From assembly GCF_040529335.1 (NCBI RefSeq), contig NZ_CP159534.1, positions 1,116,001 through 1,180,000 on the forward strand: a DNA stretch of 64,000 nucleotides, written 5' to 3'. Both the position numbers and the translations under genes were made by a program. The notes below the pieces were generated by a model. The model was not told the DNA's origin and made no database searches. It saw nothing but the letters and a program-made list of their open reading frames with translations. The stretch's first letter is position 1; every line of letters starts with the position of its first letter. This DNA is from Streptomyces sp. HUAS MG91. GTDB taxonomy: Bacteria > Actinomycetota > Actinomycetes > Streptomycetales > Streptomycetaceae. Shown here piece after piece: positions 57,677-64,000 of this stretch.

Positions 57677-59638
57677 ATGACCGGCACCCAGGCCGACGCC
57701 CCACCCGCCCGCACCGCACGCTGGCGGTCCTGGCTGCTGGAGGGCCTGAGCGAGCGGACGGCACGCCACCAGGGCCCCCACGGACGCGTGTCGGAGGAGC
57801 ACCGCGGTCACAAGTGGTGGCGCGTGATGTGTCTGACCGGTGTCGACTACTTCTCCACGCTGGGCTACCAGCCGGGCATCGCGGCGCTCGCGGCCGGTCT
57901 GCTGTCGCCGCTCGCGACGCTGGTGCTGATCGCGCTGACGCTGCTCGGCGCACTGCCCGTGTACCGCCGGGTCGCGAAGGAGTCGCCGCACGGCGAGGGC
58001 TCGATCGCGATGCTGGAGCGGCTGCTGCCGTGGTGGGCGGGCAAGCTGTTCGTGCTGGTGCTGCTCGGCTTCGCCGCGACCGACTTCATGATCACGATGA
58101 CCCTGTCGGCGGCGGACGCGGCGGCGCACGTCGTGGAGAACCCGTTCGCCCCCGGCTGGCTGCACGACGCGAACCTGTGGATCACGCTGGTGCTGCTCGC
58201 GGCGCTCGGCGCGGTCTTCCTGAAGGGCTTCAAGGAGGCCATCCGGGTCGCCGTCGTCCTGGTCGGCGCCTATCTCGCGATGAACGTGGTGGTGCTGATC
58301 ACGGCCGCCGTCCACGTGCTGACCCAGCCCGTGAAGATCACCAACTGGTGGGACGCGATGACGGCCGAGCACTCCTCGCCGTTCGTGATGGTCGGCGTCG
58401 CGCTGCTCGTCTTCCCGAAGCTGGCGCTCGGCATGTCCGGCTTCGAGACCGGTGTCGCGGTGATGCCGCAGATCCAGGGCGGCCCCGACGACACGTACGC
58501 CAAGCCCGCCGGCCGCATCCGCGACACCCGCAAGCTGCTGACCACGGCCGCGCTGATCATGAGCTGCTTCCTGCTGCTGTCCAGCCTGGCCACGACGATC
58601 CTGATCCCGCAGGACGAGTTCAAGGCGGGCGGTTCGGCGAACGGTCGGGCGCTCGCCTATCTCGCGCACGCCTATCTGGGCGAGGGCTTCGGCACGGTCT
58701 ACGACGTCTCGACCATCGCCATCCTGTGGTTCGCGGGCGCCTCCGCCATGGCGGGCCTGCTCAATCTCGTCCCCCGCTATCTGCCGCGCTACGGCATGGC
58801 GCCCGAGTGGACCCGGGCGGTGCGCCCGCTGGTCCTCGTCTTCATGGCGACGGCCGTCTTCATCACCCTCTGGTTCAACGCCAACGTCGACGACCAGTCC
58901 GGCGCCTACGCCACCGGCGTGCTGGTGCTGATGCTCTCCGCGTCCTTCGCCTCGACGGTCGCGGTGCACCGGCACGGCCACCGGGGTGCGACGCTCGGCT
59001 TCGGCGCGATCACGGCCGTCTTCGCCTACACCCTCGTCACGAACGTCGTGGAGCGCCCCGACGGCATCAAGATCGCCCTGATCTTCATCGTCGCCATCCT
59101 GATCTCCTCCTTCGCCTCCCGCGTCCACCGCGCCTTCGAACTGCGCGCGGGCGCGGTGACGTACGACGAGGAGGCCGTCCGGCTGATCGACGACGCGGCG
59201 GCGCTGGGCCCGCTGCGCGTCATCGCCAACGAGCCGCAGGAGCACACCACCGCCGAGTACCGCGCCAAGGAGAGCGAGCAGCGCGAGGACACGCACATCC
59301 CCGACGACGGCGTCCTGCTCTTCCTGGAGGTCTTCATCCAGGACTCCTCCGACTTCACCGAGGACCTCGTCGTGCACGGCGACGAGAAGCACGGGGTGCG
59401 GCGGCTGCGCGTGCACGGACCCGGTGTGCCGAACACGGTGGCGGCGGTGCTGATGAACCTGCGCGACCGCACGGGCGAGGTGCCGCACGCCTACTTCAAC
59501 TGGACCGAGGGCCATCCCGTCAGCCATCTGCTGCGCTTCCTCGTCTTCGGCGACGGCGAGGTCGCCCCGGTCACCCGCGAGGTGCTGCGCCGCGCCGAGT
59601 CCGATCCGGAGCGGCGGCCGCGCGTCCACGTGGGCTGA
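57677..59638 (+). CDS. APC-superfamily permease with cytoplasmic C-terminal domain (KimA/KUP-like)
   Basis: A 653-residue membrane transporter. About 12 helices fill residues 55-490, starting with [46 protein letters not shown], in the style of APC/KUP transporters. A hydrophilic C-terminal domain (about 500-653) contains [54 protein letters not shown]. The build resembles KimA/KUP potassium importers more than simple amino-acid permeases; databases usually call it APC-family permease. The solute is undecided. The ATG at 57677 follows a GAGAG site; an upstream in-frame ATG at 57620 is less likely. Confidence 0.85.
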   Translation: MTGTQADAPPARTARWRSWLLEGLSERTARHQGPHGRVSEEHRGHKWWRVMCLTGVDYFSTLGYQPGIAALAAGLLSPLATLVLIALTLLGALPVYRRVAKESPHGEGSIAMLERLLPWWAGKLFVLVLLGFAATDFMITMTLSAADAAAHVVENPFAPGWLHDANLWITLVLLAALGAVFLKGFKEAIRVAVVLVGAYLAMNVVVLITAAVHVLTQPVKITNWWDAMTAEHSSPFVMVGVALLVFPKLALGMSGFETGVAVMPQIQGGPDDTYAKPAGRIRDTRKLLTTAALIMSCFLLLSSLATTILIPQDEFKAGGSANGRALAYLAHAYLGEGFGTVYDVSTIAILWFAGASAMAGLLNLVPRYLPRYGMAPEWTRAVRPLVLVFMATAVFITLWFNANVDDQSGAYATGVLVLMLSASFASTVAVHRHGHRGATLGFGAITAVFAYTLVTNVVERPDGIKIALIFIVAILISSFASRVHRAFELRAGAVTYDEEAVRLIDDAAALGPLRVIANEPQEHTTAEYRAKESEQREDTHIPDDGVLLFLEVFIQDSSDFTEDLVVHGDEKHGVRRLRVHGPGVPNTVAAVLMNLRDRTGEVPHAYFNWTEGHPVSHLLRFLVFGDGEVAPVTREVLRRAESDPERRPRVHVG

Positions 59639-59707
59639 CCGGCCGCGGAATCCCGGGGCGCGCCGGGAGGTTGTGACAGCATCGGCACCCGCTCACAGGA
59701 GGCAGCC

Positions 59708-60115
59708 ATGTACGGCGACCAGGCCACGGTCCGCACGATCCTCACCGAGTCCGGCGACACCTGGGCCGTCGTCGGCCTCTCATCGAACCAGGCGCGGGCG
59801 GCGTACGGCGTCGCCGACGTGCTGCAGCGCTTCGGCAAGCGGATCGTCCCCGTCCACCCGAAGGCGGAGACCGTCCACGGCGAACAGGGATACGCGTCGC
59901 TCGCCGACATCCCCTTCCCCGTGGACGTCGTCGACGTCTTCGTCAACAGCGAGCTGGCGGGCCGGGTCGCCGACGAGGCCGTGGAGATCGGCGCGAAGGC
60001 GGTGTGGTTCCAGCTCGGCGTGGTCGACGAGGCGGCGTACGAGCGGACGCGCGGGGCGGGTCTGGAGATGGTCATGGACAAGTGCCCGGCGATCGAGATC
60101 CCCCGCCTCGGCTGA
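59708..60115 (+). CDS. CoA-binding domain protein (YccU-like)
   Basis: A 135-residue single Rossmann-like CoA-binding domain. TWAVVGLSSNQARAAYGVADVLQRFGKRIVPVHPKAETVHGEQGYASLADIPFPVDVVDVFVNSE is the typical YccU/CoA-binding order, ending with MDKCPAIEIPRLG. It resembles the first domain of succinyl-CoA synthetase alpha but lacks the catalytic part, so a regulatory CoA-binding role is likely. It starts 69 nt after the permease stop and has AGGAGG just upstream. Confidence 0.92.
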   Translation: MYGDQATVRTILTESGDTWAVVGLSSNQARAAYGVADVLQRFGKRIVPVHPKAETVHGEQGYASLADIPFPVDVVDVFVNSELAGRVADEAVEIGAKAVWFQLGVVDEAAYERTRGAGLEMVMDKCPAIEIPRLG

Positions 60116-60149
60116 ACCCCGCGCCGCGCCCGGTTCCGGGCACAGGTGC

Positions 60150-60209
60150 GGGGCTCGGGCAGCCTGCACAGTGCTTCCCCCCACGGAAAGTGCAGGCCGC
60201 CCGAGCCCC
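60150..60209. terminator. Large inverted repeat, bidirectional terminator
   Basis: Arms GGGGCTCGGGC (60150-60160) plus CCTGCAC (60163-60169) pair with GTGCAGG (60190-60196) plus GCCCGAGCCCC (60199-60209); a 2x2 mismatch interrupts the stem and the loop is 20 nt. It sits between two convergent genes (CoA-binding, plus; small secreted protein, minus) and probably ends both. Confidence 0.85.
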
Positions 60210-60233
60210 TGGACAGGTGGCTCTGAGGGGCGT

Positions 60234-60485
60234 CTACCAGACGGAGTCCATCGGCGCGATGGCCTGGACCGACTCATCGGCCGGTGCCGTCCGGTTCGGC
60301 TCGTCGGCGGGCACCGTCGCCCGGTTCGGCTCAGGGGCCGACTGCGGGTCGACGGGTGCCAGCCAGACGCTGTCGGCACGCGTCGTCGAAGCCGCTCCGT
60401 GCGCCGACTGCGCGTGCGCCACACCGGCCAGGGCGGCGACGGTGAGGGCGATGAGGGCTCCGATACGGCGTGCCATGTGGGTCAT
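60234..60485 (-). CDS. Small secreted protein of unknown function
   Basis: An 83-residue protein with a signal peptide at about 1-25 (MTHMARRIGALIALTVAALAGVAHA). The mature part is rich in Pro, Ala, Asp and Asn and contains two similar segments, PEPNRATVPAD and DEPNRTAPADES. It has no cysteines and no recognisable domain, and looks unstructured. The ATG at 60485 is chosen because GGAAGGA precedes it. It is divergent from a regulatory gene at 60680 and convergent with the CoA-binding gene. Function unknown. Confidence 0.75.
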   Translation of the reverse strand: MTHMARRIGALIALTVAALAGVAHAQSAHGAASTTRADSVWLAPVDPQSAPEPNRATVPADEPNRTAPADESVQAIAPMDSVW

Positions 60486-60679
60486 CGTTGTCCTTCCGGG
60501 CTCACGAGGCCGGTGGCGCCTGTGAGAAGACTGTTCGCAGGGACCGGGAGGGGCCCCACGCATAGAATGTGGCCCATGCGGCGACGCGGCTGCAATCGAA
60601 TCCGCTGTCGTCTTGCTGCCTGGCGTAGGTACGCCAACAGGCCGTCGGCCGACAGGCGTTGACCCTGACGGAGGGTTGG

Positions 60680-61801
60680 GTGGGAGAGAGCACCGCACCC
60701 GGGGACGCGCGCGGGCGTGCGCTGCCGGGACAGGCGCTGTCGGCCGCCGCGGTCGACCTGTACGGGCGGCTGTCGACGGGCCGGCCGACCGGCCCCGCGG
60801 ACGCCGAGGCCCTCGCGCAGTTACAGGCCTGGGGCATGGTCGGCCTGCCCGAGGACGGGGCGCGTCCGGTGCCCCTACCGCCCACGGCGGCCGCCTGGTC
60901 GGTCGCCAGGGAGGCGCTGGTGCACCTCCAGGAGCAGACCCGGATGCTGATGGAACTGCCGCACGCCGTGGAGCAGTTGAACCTCGCGTTCGCCCAGTCG
61001 CGCACCCGGGCGGCGGGCACCACCGGCTCGGAGTTCCTGTCGGACCGGGCGGAGGTCAACGAACGGATCGGGGCGATCCTGGCGTCCGCCCGCTCGGAGC
61101 TGCTCGGCGCGCACCCGCACGGGCCGCGGACCCGGGAGCAGATGGACATCGGCGTACCGCGCGACACGGCGGCCCTCGAGCGCGGGGTGCACTACCGGAC
61201 GCTGTATCAGGACGCGGTCCGCGACGACGTGGTGACCTGCGAGTGGGCGTCGACGATGGCGCCGCGCGGGGTGCACTTCCGGACGCTCGCGGACCCCTTC
61301 GAGCGGGTCGTCATCGTCGACGAGCGGGTCGCGGTCATCTCCGACTACGTGGTCCCGGACGCTCCGGAGGGCTCGGCGTGGATCATCACGGACCGGGCGA
61401 TGGTCGCCTTCTGCAAGCACGCGTTCGAGCAGGAGTGGCGGCGGGCCAGTCCCTGGCACGGGCAGCGCCGGGTGCGCGGCCAGAGCCCGGAGGGCGGGCT
61501 GCTCAGCCAGTTGCAGCGGGCGATCCTGCGGGCCCTGTCCGAGGGCGAGACCCAGGACGGGGCGGCGCGCAGGCTCCAGGTGTCGACGCGCAAGCTCCAG
61601 CGGGAGCTGGACCTGGTCCGCGCCGCGTGGGCGCTGCCGCAGGCGACCGTCGCGCAGCTCACCTTCCGGTGGGCGACCTCGCCGGAGCGCGAGGCGACGC
61701 GCGAGAAGGCCGCCTGGCGCCGGACGCTGACGCCGGGCGCCGACCCCGGGCTGCCGGTCAATCGCCCAGCCACTCCAGCGCGGCCGTCGTCAGCGCCGTG
61801 A
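60680..61801 (+). CDS. Transcriptional regulator with N-terminal TrmB-like and C-terminal helix-turn-helix parts
   Basis: A 373-residue protein resembling a streptomycete group of regulators near TrmB/LuxR. The N-terminal part (LSAAAVDLYGRLSTGRPTGPADAEALAQLQAWGMVG) looks like a degenerate helix-turn-helix, the middle has a PLD-like segment (GAHPHGPRTREQMDIG...VITDRAMVAFCKHAFEQEWRRASPW), and a C-terminal helix-turn-helix (LSQLQRAILRALSEGETQDGAARRLQVSTRKLQRELDLVRAAW) is LuxR-like. The target is not known; the divergent small secreted protein is a candidate. GTG 60680 with GGAGGG upstream is preferred over TTG 60659. Its end overlaps the convergent M20 gene by 44 nt. Confidence 0.85.
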   Translation: MGESTAPGDARGRALPGQALSAAAVDLYGRLSTGRPTGPADAEALAQLQAWGMVGLPEDGARPVPLPPTAAAWSVAREALVHLQEQTRMLMELPHAVEQLNLAFAQSRTRAAGTTGSEFLSDRAEVNERIGAILASARSELLGAHPHGPRTREQMDIGVPRDTAALERGVHYRTLYQDAVRDDVVTCEWASTMAPRGVHFRTLADPFERVVIVDERVAVISDYVVPDAPEGSAWIITDRAMVAFCKHAFEQEWRRASPWHGQRRVRGQSPEGGLLSQLQRAILRALSEGETQDGAARRLQVSTRKLQRELDLVRAAWALPQATVAQLTFRWATSPEREATREKAAWRRTLTPGADPGLPVNRPATPARPSSAP

Positions 61802-62996
61802 CCCCGGTCGTGATGGTCGGGTCGACGAGCGGCGCGAAGAACGGGGAGTGATTGGAGGGGATGTCCCGGTCGGCCGTGCCCGCCTTGTGGGCGGCCGCGA
61901 CCTGTTCCGGGTCGAGGCCGCCGAACATCCAGTAGCAGATCGGGGCCCCGGACTCGGTCGCGAAGAGGCCCACGTCCTCGCTGCCCGTCACCGGCCCCAT
62001 GTCGAAGACACGGTCGGGGCCGAGCGCGGCGCGCAGGGCGGTCATGGTGCGCTCGGTCGCGTCCGGGTCGTTGGTGAGCACCGGGAAGCTGTCCAGCTCG
62101 GTGATCTCCGGGTCGCGCTCGGCGCCGGACGCGGCGGCCTCGGCGCGCACGATCCGCTCGACGGCGGCCAGGACACGCGTGCGGATGGCGCCGCCGTAGG
62201 TGCGGATGTTGAGCTTCAGCTCGGCGCGGTCCGGGATGATGTTGGCCTTCGTGCCCGCCTGGAGGGCGCCGACGGTCAGCACGGCGGTCTCGCCGCCGGG
62301 AACCTCGCGGGCGACGACCGTCTGGAGGCGGAGCACGGTCGCCGCCGCCATCACCACCGGGTCGATCGCGGTCTCCGGGCGGGAGCCGTGGGCGCCCTTG
62401 CCGTGCAGGACCACCTGGAGCGAGTCCGCCGCGGCGAACGACGGGCCCGCGTGCCAGCCGACCGTGCCGGCGGGCAGCGGCGCCACGTGCTGGCCGAGGA
62501 CCACGTCGGGGCGGCCGAACCGGTCGAGGAAGCCGTCGTCGAGCATGGCCCGGGCGCCCTGGGCGATCTCCTCGGCGGGCTGGAAGACGGCGACGATCCG
62601 GCCCGACCAGTCGGCGCGCGCGTCGCGGAGCAGCCGCAGCGTGCCCAGCAGACAGGTGACGTGCATGTCGTGGCCGCAGGCGTGCATCACGCCGTCGGTC
62701 CTGGAGGCGTGGTCGAGCCCGGTGCGTTCCTGGACCGGGAGCGCGTCGAAGTCGGCGCGGAGCAGGACGGTGGGGCCCGGCCCGTTGTCGAGGGTCGCCA
62801 CGACGCCCGTACGGCCCACTCCTTCGGTGACGTCGTAGCCGTGGGCGCGGGCGCGCCGGGCGACCTCGGCGGCGGTCCTGGTCTCCTGGAAGGACAGCTC
62901 GGGGTGGGCGTGCAGATCGCGGTAGAGGTTCGCGAGGCCCGGGAGCAGGGCCGGGAGGCCGTCGAGCACGGCGGGGGCGGTGGGCTGCTGGGTCAT
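61758..62996 (-). CDS. M20-family amidohydrolase (hippurate/IAA-amino acid hydrolase type)
   Basis: A 412-residue M20D-type amidohydrolase. LYRDLHAHPELSFQET, DGVMHACGHDMHVTCLLG and VAVFQPAEEIAQGARAMLDDGFLDRFGRPDVVLGQHVAPLPAGTVG hold the metal-binding His, Cys and Glu residues; HGKGAHGSRPETAIDPV is the dimer-domain marker, and NHSPFFAPL carries the last ligand region. It removes an acyl group from an N-acyl amino acid. It is convergent with the regulator gene (44-nt overlap) and lies 50 nt downstream of the dehydrogenase gene, probably co-transcribed. Confidence 0.93.
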   Translation of the reverse strand: MTQQPTAPAVLDGLPALLPGLANLYRDLHAHPELSFQETRTAAEVARRARAHGYDVTEGVGRTGVVATLDNGPGPTVLLRADFDALPVQERTGLDHASRTDGVMHACGHDMHVTCLLGTLRLLRDARADWSGRIVAVFQPAEEIAQGARAMLDDGFLDRFGRPDVVLGQHVAPLPAGTVGWHAGPSFAAADSLQVVLHGKGAHGSRPETAIDPVVMAAATVLRLQTVVAREVPGGETAVLTVGALQAGTKANIIPDRAELKLNIRTYGGAIRTRVLAAVERIVRAEAAASGAERDPEITELDSFPVLTNDPDATERTMTALRAALGPDRVFDMGPVTGSEDVGLFATESGAPICYWMFGGLDPEQVAAAHKAGTADRDIPSNHSPFFAPLVDPTITTGVTALTTAALEWLGD

Positions 62997-63046
62997 GGGT
63001 CCTCCGGCGAGGGACGTGACGGACAGGGGGCGGGCGCGCGGCCCGC

Positions 63047-63961
63047 TCAGGACCGGTCCCCGTACCGGTGGTCGTCCTCGTCGAACGACGCGTAGTAGGC
63101 GGCGGCCATGTCCTCGTCCCCGTGGCCCTGCTCGGCGGCGCGGGTCAGGCGGGCCGCGCTCGCCTCGGCGACGTCGAGGCGGACGCCGCCCGCGCGGCCC
63201 GCCTCCACGATGAGCCGGGCGTCCTTGGCGGCCGTGTCGACCGCGAACTGGGCCGGAGTGAGCCTGTCCTCGCGCACCAGACCGGCCTTCATGCGCAGAT
63301 ACGGCAGGTCGAGGCCGCCGCCCGCGATGGCGTCGAAGAAGTGGTCCGGGTCGACGCCGAGGGCCTCGGAGAGAGCGAGGACCTCACCGGCGGCGCTGGT
63401 GGCCGCCAGGACCCAGCTGTTGGCGACCAGCTTGAGCCGGGTGGCGCTGCCCGCGGCCCCGTCCTCGCCGGTCCACACGGTGCGCGAGCCGACCGCGTCG
63501 AGGACCGGGGCGATCGCGTCGCGGTGCTCGGCGGGGCCCGCCGCGAGGATCAGCAGTTGCCCCTGCTCGGCGGGGCCGCGGGTGCCGAGCACGGGCGCGT
63601 CGAAGAAAACGAGCCGGTTGCGGTCCGCGAAGTCGGCCAGCCGGGTGACGCCCTCGATGCCGGCCGTCGTGGACTGGATCCACGCGGCGCCGGGACGCAG
63701 CCCGTCGGCGGCCTGCCGCATCACGTCCAGGGCGGCGGGTCCGTCGTAGAGCATGGTCAGGACCGTGTCCGCGCCGGTGACGGCCTCGGCCGGGGTGTCC
63801 GTGACGTGCACGCCGTCGGCGGTCAGGGGTTCGGCCTTGGCGCGGCTGCGGTTCCAGGCGCGGACGGTGTGCCCGGCCCGTGCGATGTTCCGGGCCATCG
63901 CGGCGCCCATGATCCCGGTGCCGAGGACCGCCACGGTCGGCTTGTCGGTCGGTGCGCTCAT
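63047..63961 (-). CDS. Beta-hydroxyacid dehydrogenase (3-hydroxyisobutyrate dehydrogenase/GlxR family)
   Basis: A 304-residue NAD(P)-dependent dehydrogenase. The Rossmann motif is VAVLGTGIMGAAMARNIARAGHTVRAWNRS. STTAGIEGVTRLADFADRNRLVFFDAPVLGTRGPAEQGQLLILAAG is the substrate-site region, and the catalytic lysine is in ATRLKLVANSWVLAATSAAGEVLALSEALGVDP. It oxidises a beta-hydroxyacid or reduces a tartronate semialdehyde-like compound; the exact substrate is open. The M20 gene follows 50 nt downstream. The ATG at 63961 is near the window edge and no further gene is complete beyond it. Confidence 0.92.
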   Translation of the reverse strand: MSAPTDKPTVAVLGTGIMGAAMARNIARAGHTVRAWNRSRAKAEPLTADGVHVTDTPAEAVTGADTVLTMLYDGPAALDVMRQAADGLRPGAAWIQSTTAGIEGVTRLADFADRNRLVFFDAPVLGTRGPAEQGQLLILAAGPAEHRDAIAPVLDAVGSRTVWTGEDGAAGSATRLKLVANSWVLAATSAAGEVLALSEALGVDPDHFFDAIAGGGLDLPYLRMKAGLVREDRLTPAQFAVDTAAKDARLIVEAGRAGGVRLDVAEASAARLTRAAEQGHGDEDMAAAYYASFDEDDHRYGDRS

Positions 63962-64000
63962 GCCTTCGACTCCCTTGTGTGTGCCTGGTGCCGGTGTTCA

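Noticed and set aside
1..64000. CRISPR array, insertion sequence, rRNA or intact tRNA genes
   Set aside because: No repeated spacer pattern, transposase or integrase motifs, or complete cloverleaf sequence was seen.

Overview
This window looks like chromosomal DNA from a Streptomyces species. It has very high GC, dense genes with GTG and TTG starts and ATGA/GTGA overlaps, and typical streptomycete families: a DUF574-type methyltransferase, an ECF41 sigma factor, DasR-like GntR and MocR regulators, Tat-exported PhoD, ricin-domain secreted glycosidases and SbcCD. No rRNA, intact tRNA, insertion sequence, prophage or CRISPR array was found.

Layout. 1-2.06 kb: end of bioB, then bioA and bioD. 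2.2-4.6 kb: a methyltransferase, a small toxin-antitoxin-like pair and an F420-type LLM oxidoreductase. 4.6-11.2 kb (minus strand): a dipeptide-type ABC transporter operon (binding protein, two permeases, fused double ATPase) ending in a NylB/EstB-like serine hydrolase. 11.4-14.7 kb (plus): an IclR regulator and three genes matching the carnitine-to-betaine route (dehydrogenase, BKACE cleavage enzyme, thioesterase). A 35-bp motif (27/35 identical) lies in front of both the ABC operon and the catabolic operon, so I read them as one regulon. 15.2-17.7 kb: two CNNM/CorC-type membrane proteins behind a structured leader that holds a proline-rich mini-ORF. 17.8-21.3 kb: holin-like protein, SGNH hydrolase, TetR and its divergent DHA2 exporter. 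21.5-26.3 kb: purB, then an MFS-amidase pair behind an 18-bp palindrome. 26.3-31.3 kb: methyltransferase, a frameshifted small gene, an ABC-2 exporter whose ATPase is broken by a deletion/frameshift, and a NarL-type two-component system. 31.5-38.3 kb: ROK, GntR, ECF41 sigma factor, alpha/beta hydrolase, EamA transporter and MocR regulator. 38.5-46.4 kb: PhoD, a membrane-anchored ACT-GNAT protein, a trans-sulfuration-type PLP enzyme with Lrp, a DUF885 protein, rhodanese with Lrp. 46.4-50.6 kb: sbcC-sbcD. 50.7-55.7 kb: three secreted ricin-domain proteins (ThuA-like, beta-helix, GH18 chitinase) with a DasR-like site upstream. 55.9-64 kb: FMN reductase, YigZ, an APC/KimA-like permease, CoA-binding protein, a small secreted protein, a regulator, an M20 amidohydrolase and a beta-hydroxyacid dehydrogenase.

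A recurring palindromic repeat, built on a shared core (gcgcagttccccgcgcccc), occurs at four intergenic places, once inside the ABC operon. The most interesting items are the candidate acylcarnitine/carnitine regulon, the leader in front of the CNNM pair, the dispersed palindromes, and the two decayed genes at 27-29 kb. Functions are inferred from recognisable protein motifs and context; no database search was run.
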